Part shown: positions 35,239-43,880 of the stretch, piece after piece | How the letters are laid out: each line of letters starts with the position of its first letter | Position numbering within the stretch: the first letter of the stretch is position 1 | From: Spartobacteria bacterium | GTDB lineage: Bacteria > Verrucomicrobiota > Verrucomicrobiia > Chthoniobacterales > UBA6821 | NCBI GenBank assembly: GCA_947487385.1 | Contig: CANKWU010000008.1 | Coordinates: 33,974 to 97,973, forward strand | Reading direction: 5' to 3' | DNA: 64,000 bases | The notes under the pieces: generated by a model | What the model saw: only the letters and a program-made list of their open reading frames with translations | Database searches by the model: none | Told to the model about the DNA's origin: nothing | Position numbers and translations under genes: made by a program

Positions 35239-36186
35239 CTATTCTGCCTTAGAATTCATCATTAATTCCAGAAATCCCGCTTCCAGGGCGAGCCCCTCCT
35301 GGATACCACGCTCCAGAGTGCTTCGGAGTTTTTCCACAGCATCAAGGCAGCGGATCATCCTGCGGGATTCATCAAGGGCCACAGAGCCTTCCTGCACATC
35401 AGCATGCATCTTACGAAGCATATTGCCGAAATAATCGGCCACTACTCCGAGCAGGAGCGAGCGCTCCTGTAGCACCTCGGCCTCGGAGCTGGCCTTGAGC
35501 ACCTCCTCGCGATTCTCCCAGTCTCCCTCGGTCGTCTTTCCAAAGTGCGCCTTCTCCGCCGCCAACTCCTCCTTGGTTCTCTCCGCAGCTTCCTCCCTCA
35601 CCTCCTCGATGAGATCGCGAAACACCCTCGTGAGGCCGAAGGCAGCCGTGGCATCCGTTTTCGATCCCGGCCCGAAGAACTCCGTCAGTCTCCTCGCAAG
35701 ACGTTCCTCCCTTGATCCCACCGGACGAGGAATGGATGAATGCAGAACGACGGCAATACAACGGGAACGGATGGTCTCCAGCAGCGCCTCCGGAAGCTCT
35801 GTTGTCAGGATGAGCAGCGACCCGTCCGGCGGTTCCTCCAGCGTCTTCAGAAAAGCATTCGCTGCTTGAGGCATCAGGCGGTCTGCATACCGTACCACGG
35901 CCACCTTCCGGGAGCCTTTCTCCGGTTTGCGATGGATCGCATGCTCAAGCCCCCTCACCTGCTCGGTGAGGAGTTTGCGGGACTTGGATTCCGGTTCGAT
36001 CGCATGGAAGTCAGGATCCTTCTCCAAGGTGATCTCGCCTGAACCCAGAAAAAGAGCGGCCAGCTCATCGGCAAAATCCTGAACTCCCGATCCGGGCGAT
36101 CCCGAGATCAGATAAGCATGACCGAGGCGTCCCTCGGCAAGGGCTTTCTCCAAAAGATGGAATGCTTCTTCCCTAGTGAATGCCAT
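35239..36186 (-). CDS. holB: DNA polymerase III delta-prime subunit (HolB-like)
   Basis: A 315-residue clamp-loader-type protein. GHAYLISGSPGSGVQDFA is a Walker A-like loop without the Lys-Thr/Ser, as in delta-prime. RYADRLMPQAANAFLKTLEEPP is the SRC/sensor-region hallmark of the family. The ATG at 36186 overlaps the tmk stop by 14 bp; an upstream ATG at 36429 gives non-homologous sequence antisense to nothing and is rejected. The tmk-holB order is widely conserved. Confidence 0.88.
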   Translation of the reverse strand: MAFTREEAFHLLEKALAEGRLGHAYLISGSPGSGVQDFADELAALFLGSGEITLEKDPDFHAIEPESKSRKLLTEQVRGLEHAIHRKPEKGSRKVAVVRYADRLMPQAANAFLKTLEEPPDGSLLILTTELPEALLETIRSRCIAVVLHSSIPRPVGSREERLARRLTEFFGPGSKTDATAAFGLTRVFRDLIEEVREEAAERTKEELAAEKAHFGKTTEGDWENREEVLKASSEAEVLQERSLLLGVVADYFGNMLRKMHADVQEGSVALDESRRMIRCLDAVEKLRSTLERGIQEGLALEAGFLELMMNSKAE

Positions 36187-36850
36187 GCGATTCCTCCTCT
36201 CCTCCAATCTGAAATCTCTCGCGCAGAACCTTCCTGATAGCCGACTCCACTCCCTCCTCATCCAAGGAGGCATCAACCACGACAAAGCGCCCTGACTGTT
36301 CCGCGGCCAGCTTGAGATACCCCTCACGCACCGCCTCGTAAAAGGACTCCTGCTCCTGCTCCATGCGGTCGGTAGGCCCTGTGGTAGTAGCAGCTCTAGT
36401 AGCCGCTCGACGCCGCCCCTCGGCGGCATCCAGATCCAGCAACAGCGTCAGATCGGGAAGAGTCCCACCCACCGCAACGTCATTGATCCTCGAGACCTCA
36501 CCTGAATCTAAAGCCCTCGCCACCCCTTGATACACCGTCGTGGAATCAAGGAACCGATCGCAGAGAACTACGGCTCCCCGGGCAAGTGCAGGCCTGATGA
36601 CTTCCCTCACCAACTGGGCCCGGCTGGCGGCAAAGAGAAACAACTCAGCCTCGGGAGTCATTGCTGACGCCGAGGCGTCATACTGGAGCAGATTTCGGAT
36701 CGACTCCCCGATCGGAGTGGCCCCCGGCTCCCTCAGCATGACCACTTCGCGTTCCAAGGAACGCAGAAATTGAGAAAGGTGGCGAATCTGCGTAGATTTT
36801 CCGCACCCTTCCGACCCCTCAAATGTGATGAAAAGACCAGCTTGTCCCAT
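36173..36850 (-). CDS. tmk: Thymidylate kinase
   Basis: A 225-residue dTMP kinase. FITFEGSEGCGKSTQ is the P-loop, REPGATPIGESIRNLL the DRX-like dTMP site, and VLCDRFLDSTTVYQG the catalytic DR motif. The lid region carries an unusual Thr/Ala/Arg-rich stretch (AATRAATTTGPTDR). ATG at 36850 gives the canonical start MGQAGLFITFEG. It heads the tmk-holB-proB run after a 517-bp gap. Confidence 0.95.
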   Translation of the reverse strand: MGQAGLFITFEGSEGCGKSTQIRHLSQFLRSLEREVVMLREPGATPIGESIRNLLQYDASASAMTPEAELFLFAASRAQLVREVIRPALARGAVVLCDRFLDSTTVYQGVARALDSGEVSRINDVAVGGTLPDLTLLLDLDAAEGRRRAATRAATTTGPTDRMEQEQESFYEAVREGYLKLAAEQSGRFVVVDASLDEEGVESAIRKVLRERFQIGGEEESHGIH

Positions 36851-36947
36851 GGAGTCTCTATAATAGCGAGATACCAGAAGCATTGAAGTGCTAAAAAAAC
36901 TCCTGTGGGAGCGCTGATTTAATCCCATGAAGGCCGCAGAAGAACTT

Positions 36948-36983
36948 TTGCTTGTCCGGCATTTGCTTCGCATCCGCTACGGC
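36948..36983 (+). repeat. 36-nt interspersed repeat, copy 1
   Basis: This segment matches 48006-48041 at 31 of 36 positions (core GCATCCG(C/T)TACGGC). Both copies are in gene-free gaps. In one frame both read CL-x-G-x-CFAS-x-TA, with a silent change at the Phe codon, so it could be a mobile or decayed coding fragment. Confidence 0.55.
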
Positions 36984-37000
36984 TTCACGCACCGGCTTTT

Positions 37001-37129
37001 ATGCGATTTCATCAGCGCTTCCCTAACGTCCTCCACGCAGTACTGCAAAACACCTCTATTGCCCTCGATTGCTTCTCCCGCAACGAATGGATCAACCTCT
37101 TTAATCACGCCAACTATGCGTCATATTAA
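37001..37129 (+). pseudogene. Possible transposase C-terminal remnant (42 codons)
   Basis: An open frame from ATG 37001 reads MRFHQRFPNVLHAVLQNT, then DCFSRNEWINLFNHANY, before TAA. The composition is that of a folded protein C-terminus, and the DCxSRxEWxNLFxHAxYAS ending resembles the ends of some insertion-sequence transposases as I remember them. No catalytic part is present. It ends tail to tail with another fragment on the opposite strand, with stop codons overlapping. Confidence 0.4.
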
Positions 37130-37326
37130 ATAGAAAATTCTCTAGAAACCTCTCTGAGCCCTGCTTGGCGAACTTGTAAGTATTCCTTACAAGTTGCCTC
37201 TGCTAGGAGTTCACCTTCCTCATAAACGGCCTTCAGATGAAGGGTGATGTTTTGAGGAGTCGTCTGACAGATAACGGTGAACGTGACAGATGACGAGGAA
37301 AAGAGCCTCCCATCAAAAGCTCGTTC
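37126..37326 (-). pseudogene. Start-less 66-codon open frame (gene remnant)
   Basis: The minus-strand frame is open from a stop at 37327-37329 to TAA at 37126-37128, with no ATG, GTG or TTG start. It encodes coherent protein-like sequence (VTFTVICQTTPQNITLHLKA, then YEEGELLAEATC and a basic end LREVSREFSI). No family was recognised. Lack of a start and of a Shine-Dalgarno sequence suggests a 5'-truncated gene. Confidence 0.4.
37171..37195. repeat. Perfect 10-bp inverted repeat
   Basis: AACTTGTAAG and CTTACAAGTT pair perfectly around a 5-nt loop. There is no T-run on either side, so it is not a standard terminator; it could be an operator or a mobile-element end. The rest of the gap 36851-37367 holds the fragments listed and no complete gene. 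Confidence 0.6.
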
Positions 37327-37367
37327 TTACCAAAGGACAGTTCCAAGACCATTCCCTTACCATGCCC

Positions 37368-37793
37368 CTACCATTCCCTGATGATCAGGTAGATCCAGTT
37401 CCCTGCGATGAGCGCCACCACGCCGATGCGTACAGTAAGTGCGATTGTTTTAGAGAGCGGTTCCCATCTCAGACGCGGCAGCCTCGCAGAGACAACCACC
37501 ACACAGTAAAGGAGATAGAAAGCCATTCCTATAAGAACGGCCATTAGGAGTGGATTAAAAAATAGGGCTGCCTTGAGATTGCCGTGAAGCAGGCAGCTCA
37601 GCCCCCGTGTCATGCCGCAGGTGGGGCAGGGGAGACCTGTCAGTTTATGGAGCGGACAGAGGGGTGTCGGTAATCCTGAGAGGAGCCAGCCGAGAGCCAG
37701 AATGCCGCCAAGAGCGACAACCAGTCCCCAAGTCAGCTCTGGATCATGCTCTCCCGGAAAGAGCGGTCGCCAGAAGAATCGAGGAACCAGCAA
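37368..37793 (-). CDS. DUF2752-family membrane protein
   Basis: A protein of about 141 residues with three membrane segments and the DUF2752 hallmark LPTPLCPLHKLTGLPCPTCG followed by MTRGLSCLLHGNLKAALFFNP. Function of the family is unknown. The long open frame extends upstream into the Yip1-like gene; I place the start at TTG 37793, just after that gene's stop, but the start is uncertain. Confidence 0.75.
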   Translation of the reverse strand: MLVPRFFWRPLFPGEHDPELTWGLVVALGGILALGWLLSGLPTPLCPLHKLTGLPCPTCGMTRGLSCLLHGNLKAALFFNPLLMAVLIGMAFYLLYCVVVVSARLPRLRWEPLSKTIALTVRIGVVALIAGNWIYLIIREW

Positions 37794-37804
37794 GGGCTTA
37801 TAAA

Positions 37805-38722
37805 TTAGGGAAGCTTGGGCAGCGCCGGCAGGCCACCGCCCGTTTGATGGCTTAACTCGGCGATGCCGAGTCCCGCTGCAGTACCCAGCAAGAGAAGGAG
37901 TCCGCAACAGAGCAATCCTGGGAGGGTGATGGCAAGTGTCGCCCTCCAACCCTCCGTCGACTGGGCTTCCTTGAGCCCGATGATAATGGCGTAGGCACCC
38001 CAAATCACGCCGATCAGGCTACCGCAGAGTGGAATGACATTCAGCACCGCCGCGCTGGCCTGCGCATAGCAGATGACTCGAAAGGTGGTCTCGAACGGGC
38101 GGTTGGCCCCGCCCAGCAACTTCAGGCAGAGATGCGTGATGCCCGAGGAAATAAAGGCGCTCAAGACATAGAGCGCCGGGGAGAGCAGGACCGATCCGAT
38201 CAGCGCCACAGAGAAGGAGGATCCCGAGGGGAAGGATGCTGCATGGGGAATTTTCGGCGCGAACAGGGCGGGATTCATGGTTGTCATCACGATCTGGTAG
38301 AAGGCGGAGACGGCGAACATGAGACTGCTCAGCAGCACAAAGTAGAGCAGGGGATTGGCCAATCCTCCGGTCTGCTTCATGGAAGCGAAGGTTTTGGTCG
38401 GGCGTAAAAGCACGTCGCCGATCGTCTGAGAGAGGGCAGCAAAAAAACCGATCCTCTCACGCTCTTCCCAGGCTGGGCCGTTTCCCTCAGCTGTTAGTGC
38501 GGCTAAGGGTGTCTCGTTGATACTTACAGCAGTAAGTGCTGGAGGCGGCAGCTCCATCCCCCATTGAGGGGCCATTTCGCCGAGAGGCTTCCACTCAGCC
38601 ATTCCTTCGCGCCAAGCAAGATCGCCTGCCGAGAAGCGTCCGGAATGAATCCCCTCCCGAACCGCCGCCTCGCTGAACGAGCCTAAGGACTGATGGTTAC
38701 GCGCAATGTGGATGTTGGACAT
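37805..38722 (-). CDS. GYF_2 (DUF4339) and Yip1-domain membrane protein
   Basis: A 305-residue protein. Residues about 1-50 are a GYF_2 domain (IHIARNHQSLGSFSEAAVRE, LAWREGMAEWKPLGEM). The C-terminal part is a five-helix Yip1 domain. This architecture is common in Verrucomicrobia and Planctomycetes, with unknown function. ATG at 38722 is preferred to the upstream ATG at 38818 because the family starts there; the leader is a G-poor CT tract with two TTTCCGC words. Confidence 0.82.
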   Translation of the reverse strand: MSNIHIARNHQSLGSFSEAAVREGIHSGRFSAGDLAWREGMAEWKPLGEMAPQWGMELPPPALTAVSINETPLAALTAEGNGPAWEERERIGFFAALSQTIGDVLLRPTKTFASMKQTGGLANPLLYFVLLSSLMFAVSAFYQIVMTTMNPALFAPKIPHAASFPSGSSFSVALIGSVLLSPALYVLSAFISSGITHLCLKLLGGANRPFETTFRVICYAQASAAVLNVIPLCGSLIGVIWGAYAIIIGLKEAQSTEGWRATLAITLPGLLCCGLLLLLGTAAGLGIAELSHQTGGGLPALPKLP

Positions 38723-38851
38723 GGGGAGAGAAAAAACTGAAAACCCGAAAGCGGAAAGCGGAAACTTTTGTTTCTCGGGGCGCAGGTCGAGAGTCAAGGG
38801 CTTCCGAAAACCCTTCATAATTCATCACTCATCCTTCATATTTTTCTCCCC

Positions 38852-39718
38852 ATGCCTTCTCCAACCACGCTGCTGATGACGCTGGATTGCCCTGATCAAG
38901 TGGGGCTCCTGGCCAAGATCACCGGTTTTGTTGCCAATCACCGGGGGAACTTCGTCGAGGTGAACCAGTACACCGACTCTATCAATAAATGGTTCCTAGC
39001 CCGCTTTGCCTTCACGGTGAGGGGGGGGATCACCCTGGAATCGGTGCGCTCAGCCTTCGCCCCTATTGCCATCGGCATCAGTGCAACATGGTCGATCCGC
39101 GACAGCTCCAAGCCGTTGAGGACTGTGCTGCTTGTCAGCAAAGAGGATCACTGTCTAGCTGACCTGATCTGGCGCTGGCGCTCCAGGGAGATGAACATCG
39201 AGGTGCCGCTTGTGATCTCGAACCATGACTCTTTACGCTCCACTGTGGAGAAAGAAGGGCTACCGTTCCTCCATGTTCCGATTCCCATGGATGAGGCAGG
39301 GAAGGATGCCTCCTTCCGACAGATGAGCGATGCCATCCGCGATGTTTCGGGAGAGCTGACCGTTCTCTGCCGCTATATGCAGATTCTGCCCGGATGGTTC
39401 TGCGAGGAGCATCACAACCGCGTGATTAATATCCATCACTCCCTGCTTCCAGCCTTTGCCGGTGCCGATCCCTACCGGCGTGCCTATGATCGGGGCGTGA
39501 AGCTGATCGGGGCCACCTGTCACTACGCCACCGAGGAGCTGGATGCCGGCCCGATCATCCATCAGGAGATGATACCGATCAACCACTTCCACTCTCCCTC
39601 GGATATGCGGCGTCTCGGACGCGACTGCGAACGGCTCGCCCTAGCGCGTGGTGTGCGCCTCCATGTCGATGACCGCGTCGTGGTACACGGCTCCCGCGCG
39701 ATTGTCTTCGGAGATTGA
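38852..39718 (+). CDS. purU: Formyltetrahydrofolate deformylase
   Basis: A 288-residue PurU. An ACT domain (TLDCPDQVGLLAKITGFVA) precedes a formyltransferase-fold hydrolase with VINIHHSLLPAFAGADPYRR, whose Asn-His pair and later Asp are catalytic, and IGATCHYATEELDAGPII. It hydrolyses 10-formyl-THF to THF and formate. The ATG at 38852 follows a tract of repeated TTCATC words; no Shine-Dalgarno is seen. It starts a plus-strand run. Confidence 0.95.
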   Translation: MPSPTTLLMTLDCPDQVGLLAKITGFVANHRGNFVEVNQYTDSINKWFLARFAFTVRGGITLESVRSAFAPIAIGISATWSIRDSSKPLRTVLLVSKEDHCLADLIWRWRSREMNIEVPLVISNHDSLRSTVEKEGLPFLHVPIPMDEAGKDASFRQMSDAIRDVSGELTVLCRYMQILPGWFCEEHHNRVINIHHSLLPAFAGADPYRRAYDRGVKLIGATCHYATEELDAGPIIHQEMIPINHFHSPSDMRRLGRDCERLALARGVRLHVDDRVVVHGSRAIVFGD

Positions 39719-39722
39719 TCTC

Positions 39723-40418
39723 ATGACTACTGCTTCCTCTATGATTCACCTTCGCGCACGCGGGCTTTGCCAAACCTATGATTTGGGAGAGGCCAAGCTC
39801 CAGGTTCTCAAGAGAGTCGATCTTGATGTGAATCAGGGAGAAGTGGTCTTCCTCCGCGGCGCATCCGGCGCAGGCAAATCGACACTCCTCTATATCCTTG
39901 CTGGTCTGGAGCATCCTAGGGAAGGAAGTGTCGAGTTCGAAGGCGAGCAGCTCTTTATGCTCAAGGGGGATCGTGAAGCGCTCTTGCGGAACCGCCGCAT
40001 GGGATTTGTCTTCCAATCCTATTTCCTCCTGCCGGAATTGACGGCTCTCGAGAATGTCCTGCTTCCCTCGATGCTGGGCGGCAGAAAAAACGACGCTCAC
40101 GCCCGCGACCTGCTCGACCGGGTGGGGCTTTCGGGACGCCTCGACCATCTCCCCTCACAGCTTAGCGGCGGCGAGCAGCAGCGTGTGGCCATCGCCCGAG
40201 CCCTGGTGAATGATCCCAGCATTCTCTTTGCCGATGAACCCACAGGGAATCTCGATGCGGTGACCGGAGCCGGGATCATCGAACTGCTTCTCGGATTGGC
40301 AAGGCAGGATGGACGCACCTTCGTGGCCGTCACCCACGATCCTGCGCTCGCCGCACTCGGTGACCGGCAGCTCTATCTCAAGGAGGGCTACCTAGAAGAG
40401 ACCTTTTTAGCCCCATGA
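39723..40418 (+). CDS. LolD-like ABC transporter ATPase
   Basis: A 231-residue ATPase with Walker A GASGAGKST, signature LSGGEQQRVAIARAL and Walker B LFADEPTGNLD. The FQSYFLLPELTALENV Q-loop fits LolD, which releases lipoproteins with LolCE. No LolC/E permease adjoins. It lies 4 bp after purU and overlaps the thioesterase start by 4 bp. Confidence 0.88.
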   Translation: MTTASSMIHLRARGLCQTYDLGEAKLQVLKRVDLDVNQGEVVFLRGASGAGKSTLLYILAGLEHPREGSVEFEGEQLFMLKGDREALLRNRRMGFVFQSYFLLPELTALENVLLPSMLGGRKNDAHARDLLDRVGLSGRLDHLPSQLSGGEQQRVAIARALVNDPSILFADEPTGNLDAVTGAGIIELLLGLARQDGRTFVAVTHDPALAALGDRQLYLKEGYLEETFLAP

Positions 40419-40849
40419 CCAATTCCCAAGATCCTATCACCGAAACCACAATTATCACGCCCGTTCAGGTGATGTTCTTCGACACGGATGCCGGTGGTGT
40501 CGTCCACAACATCGCTTACCTCCGCTTCATCGAGACGGCCCGCACGCTGCTCGCCGTCAAGCTGGGCATGGACTGGGAACGGATGGCCCGAACCTCGGTC
40601 TATCCCGTGGTGGTACGCACCGAGATCGACTACAAGAGGCCTGCAATCCTAGGTGATGAATTGGAGGTTCACGGACACCTGGGTGAGGCCACCCCTGCCC
40701 GCTTCTGGTGCCATTTCGAGATCAAGCGCCCACGCGATGGTGCTCTGCTGATCACGTGCCAGCAGGCCCTAGCCTTCGTTAAGATGCCCGAGGGGAAGCC
40801 TCTCCGCCTTCCCAAAGGCTGGCCGGTACCTTTTGCGCCGGAAGTTTAA
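40415..40849 (+). CDS. Acyl-CoA thioesterase, YbgC/4HBT hot-dog family
   Basis: A 144-residue hot-dog thioesterase. QVMFFDTDAGGVVHNIAYLRFIE is the family signature, with the catalytic Asp in DTDAGG. YbgC-type enzymes hydrolyse acyl-CoA or acyl-ACP and often accompany Tol-Pal genes, which are not present here. It starts with an ATGA overlap with the LolD-like gene. Confidence 0.88.
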   Translation: MTNSQDPITETTIITPVQVMFFDTDAGGVVHNIAYLRFIETARTLLAVKLGMDWERMARTSVYPVVVRTEIDYKRPAILGDELEVHGHLGEATPARFWCHFEIKRPRDGALLITCQQALAFVKMPEGKPLRLPKGWPVPFAPEV

Positions 40850-40892
40850 CAAAACATTCCCATTTTCAGGTTTCAGGTTTTAGCATCCTCAG

Positions 40893-41819
40893 ATGGAACA
40901 AGTCGTCATTATCGGATCCGGTTGCGCCGGATGGACCGCAGCGATCTACACTGCGCGTGCTAATCTCAGCCCTCTTCTGATCACGGGCCAGCAACCGGGC
41001 GGCCTGCTCACCACCACCTCGAGTGTCGAGAATTTCCCCGGCTTCCAGAACGGCATCGAGGGAACGGCGCTGATGATGGAGATGCAGGAGCAGGCCACGC
41101 GCTTCGGAACACGAATCCAGTATTTAAGTCGCGTGGAGTCAGTTGACTTCTCCTCTAGCCCCCTGAAACTCACGGTCGATGGAAAGGTAATCGAGACTCG
41201 CAGTGTGATCGTCGCCGTAGGAGCGGGTCATCGCCACCTCGGCGTTCCCGGTGAGCACGAACTCGAGAACAAGGGGGTCACCTACTGCGCCACTTGCGAT
41301 GGGGCTCTTCCGATTTTCCGCAACCAGCCGCTTGTTGTGGTGGGAGGGGGGGACTCTGCTTGCGAAGAGGCCAGCTATCTCACCCGGTTTGCCTCACAGG
41401 TCTATCTGATCCACCGCCGCGATGCCCTCCGCGCCTCCAAAATCATGGCCGAGCGGACACTCGCCAACCCCAAGATCACACCCGTTTGGAACTCTGTCGT
41501 CGAAGAGGTGCTTGATGTCACTCAAAACCGCGTTACCGGAGTGCGCCTGAAGAACATCGTGACCGATGAAGTCAGCACGCTGAATTGTGCAGGGGTCTTT
41601 GTGGCGGTCGGCCACACACCGAACACTCAGATCTTCCAAGGACAGCTCGCCATGGATGAGGCTGGGTACATCACCCTTGCCGATGGAAGCCGCACGAACA
41701 TTCCTGGGGTCTTCGCCGCCGGGGACTGCGCAGACTCCGTCTACCGCCAGGCAATCACAGCCGCAGGGATGGGCTGTGCCGCTGCGATCGATGCGGAACG
41801 CTGGCTTGCTGGACTTTAA
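40893..41819 (+). CDS. trxB: Thioredoxin reductase
   Basis: A 308-residue NADPH-dependent flavoprotein. FAD-binding motif IIGSGCAGWTAAIYTARA (GxGxxG-like), redox pair in YCATCDG, NADPH loop VVGGGDSACEEA and the C-terminal GVFAAGDCAD are all present. It reduces thioredoxin in the cytoplasm. The leader holds a TTTCAGG direct repeat. Confidence 0.96.
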   Translation: MEQVVIIGSGCAGWTAAIYTARANLSPLLITGQQPGGLLTTTSSVENFPGFQNGIEGTALMMEMQEQATRFGTRIQYLSRVESVDFSSSPLKLTVDGKVIETRSVIVAVGAGHRHLGVPGEHELENKGVTYCATCDGALPIFRNQPLVVVGGGDSACEEASYLTRFASQVYLIHRRDALRASKIMAERTLANPKITPVWNSVVEEVLDVTQNRVTGVRLKNIVTDEVSTLNCAGVFVAVGHTPNTQIFQGQLAMDEAGYITLADGSRTNIPGVFAAGDCADSVYRQAITAAGMGCAAAIDAERWLAGL

Positions 41820-41858
41820 TCAAGATCCTGGGCTCTTCCTGCCCTCCCCCTTTCTTCT

Positions 41859-43025
41859 GTGGTAATTTGCGATCTCACCCAATTCTACTCCCCGTTCTCG
41901 GGAGGGGTGAGGCGTTATGTTGCGGAAAAGGCAGCGCACTTAGAAGCGGCCGGTGATCGCCATGTACTGATCATTCCCGGCGAGAAGACTGAGCGTCGCA
42001 TCGTGGGCCTCCAGACCATTTATACCATCGAATCGCCGCTGATTTCACGAACAGCACGCTATCGCGCTCTCATAAATCTCAACCTTGTAGAAGAGGCCTT
42101 GGAGCGCGAAAAGCCGGACCTGATCGAATCGGGCGACCCCTACCAGATAGCATGGAAGGCGCTCGCCTCGGGACGCGCGCTCGGCATTCCCACGGTCGGC
42201 TTCTACCATTCGCACTTCCCGGATGCGGTGCTCCGCTCGGTGGCCAAATACTTCGGCTCCATTTCCGTAATGATGGCTGAGGAAATCGGGAAAAAGTACG
42301 CCGTCACGCTCTACAACAGCTTCGAGCGGACTCTTGTCCCAAGTGCCGGTCTCTCCGAGCTCCTGCGTACGTGGGGAATGGAGAATGTCGAAACGCTCGA
42401 ACTTGGTGTCGATACGGGCATCTTCTTCCCCGACAAAGAGCGTGGTCTTGCTGCCCGCAAGGCGCTTGGCTGGCCAGCTGACAAACAAGTCCTGCTCTAT
42501 GTAGGCAGGCTCAATGCCGACAAGAATGTTCGCAAGCTCTTCGAGGCGTTCGAGCTCCTGCACAAGAGCGATCCCGGACGCTTCCATCTGGCCGTAGTCG
42601 GTGATGGCATGCTTCGCGGTGTGCTTCATCGTCTTGAGGAAGAGACACACGCTGTGAGCTGGATTCGGTACTGCAATGGGGCGAAGGAGTTGGCTGATAT
42701 CTATCGTGCCGCCGATCTCTTTGTTCACCCTGGGGTCAAGGAGACCTTCGGACTGGTGACGCTCGAGAGTCAGGCCTGCGGAACCCCCGTCGTCGGAATC
42801 CGCGGCAGCTACATGGATGCGATTAACTTCAGCGGCCTACACAACTGGTCCGTGGATAACAATCCGGAGACCCTCGCAGGAGCGATCCGCACAGTCGCGG
42901 ATCAGGATCTCGCGGCCTCGGGCCTGCGTGCCTCCGCCTTCGTGAAAGGCCATTACTGCTGGAAGGAGGTTTTCGGCCGTCTCTTTGCGATTTACCGAGA
43001 GGTGATCGCCTCGTACAACCCATAG
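41859..43025 (+). CDS. Glycosyltransferase family 4
   Basis: A 388-residue GT-B enzyme. FYSPFSGGVRRYV is an acceptor-side Gly-rich start, VGRLNADKNVRKLFEAFELL the nucleotide-sugar site, and HPGVKETFGLVTLESQACG the EX7E motif. It may make a glycolipid or an envelope glycan. GTG at 41859 is used; no ATG is available before the fold begins. The acetyltransferase gene follows with 1 bp between. Confidence 0.87.
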   Translation: MVICDLTQFYSPFSGGVRRYVAEKAAHLEAAGDRHVLIIPGEKTERRIVGLQTIYTIESPLISRTARYRALINLNLVEEALEREKPDLIESGDPYQIAWKALASGRALGIPTVGFYHSHFPDAVLRSVAKYFGSISVMMAEEIGKKYAVTLYNSFERTLVPSAGLSELLRTWGMENVETLELGVDTGIFFPDKERGLAARKALGWPADKQVLLYVGRLNADKNVRKLFEAFELLHKSDPGRFHLAVVGDGMLRGVLHRLEEETHAVSWIRYCNGAKELADIYRAADLFVHPGVKETFGLVTLESQACGTPVVGIRGSYMDAINFSGLHNWSVDNNPETLAGAIRTVADQDLAASGLRASAFVKGHYCWKEVFGRLFAIYREVIASYNP

Positions 43026-43026
43026 A

Positions 43027-43713
43027 GTGATTTCATCCGCACATGTTTCCTCGGCTCGGACAACTACCCAGGCCAGCGTCCAGATCCGCCGCTATGAGTC
43101 TCGCGATCGCAAGGCCGTCCGACATCTCTGCTGCGAGACCGGATTTCTAGGCAAGGCGATTGATCCCGTCTTCGAGGACCGGGAGATTTTTGCCGACTAC
43201 CTAACCCGCTACTACACGGACATCGAACCGGAGTCTTCCTTCGTTCTGGAGCGGGAGGGCATTGTGAAGGGCTATTTGCTCGGCTCCTACCGCCCCTTGC
43301 GCCAGCAGCTCTTTAATTTCTTCAACAACATCCATCTCTTCACCCGCGGGATGGCCAAGTACCCATTCTACAACAAGGCCACGCGTGATTTCATCGGCTG
43401 GATTCTCCGCACCTCGTGGAAGGAAGTCCCGCAGGCTCCCCGCCGTAGCGCCCATTTCCACTTCAATATTCTGCCCGAGGCTCAGGGCCTTGCCCATAGC
43501 ACCAAGCTCATGAACAGTTATCTGGATCATCTGCGCAGCAAGAACGTGCGTCAGGTCTATGGTCAGGTGGTGACCTTTGAAGCACGGCGCGGAGCCAGGG
43601 TATTCGAACGCTACGGCTTCCGAGTGCTGAACCGCAGCGAGATCACGAAATACCGCAAGACCCACCCCGAACCGGTCTACCTCACGACCGTCCTGAAGGA
43701 GCTCAAGGAGTAA
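43027..43713 (+). CDS. GNAT-family N-acetyltransferase
   Basis: A 228-residue protein of GNAT type, with VQIRRYESRDRKAVRHLCCE at the start and the acetyl-CoA loop around ILPEAQGLAHSTKLMNSYLD, then GARVFERYGFRVLNR. Substrate unknown, but it is coupled to the GT4 gene and may acetylate a sugar. GTG start immediately after the GT4 stop. Confidence 0.8.
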   Translation: MISSAHVSSARTTTQASVQIRRYESRDRKAVRHLCCETGFLGKAIDPVFEDREIFADYLTRYYTDIEPESSFVLEREGIVKGYLLGSYRPLRQQLFNFFNNIHLFTRGMAKYPFYNKATRDFIGWILRTSWKEVPQAPRRSAHFHFNILPEAQGLAHSTKLMNSYLDHLRSKNVRQVYGQVVTFEARRGARVFERYGFRVLNRSEITKYRKTHPEPVYLTTVLKELKE

Positions 43714-43725
43714 GGCTACGAGAGA

Positions 43726-43872
43726 GGCATTTAGGCTGAAGACTAAAGACTGTTAGTTCGGAACTTTGCACTGCGGTTTCAAGCCTTGAATTTTCAGCTA
43801 TCGAGACGATGGTCGGCTTTCTCGGCTTCTTATTTTCACAACTAAAAGTCTTCTGCCTTTAGCCTAAATCCC
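43726..43872. repeat. Imperfect inverted repeat before dprA
   Basis: A 25-bp arm at 43726-43750 and an inverted arm at 43848-43872 share most positions (core AGCCTAAAT). They bracket the 130-bp gap between the acetyltransferase gene and dprA. The right arm forms part of the CT-rich dprA leader. Confidence 0.45.
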
Positions 43873-43880
43873 TTCCCTCC

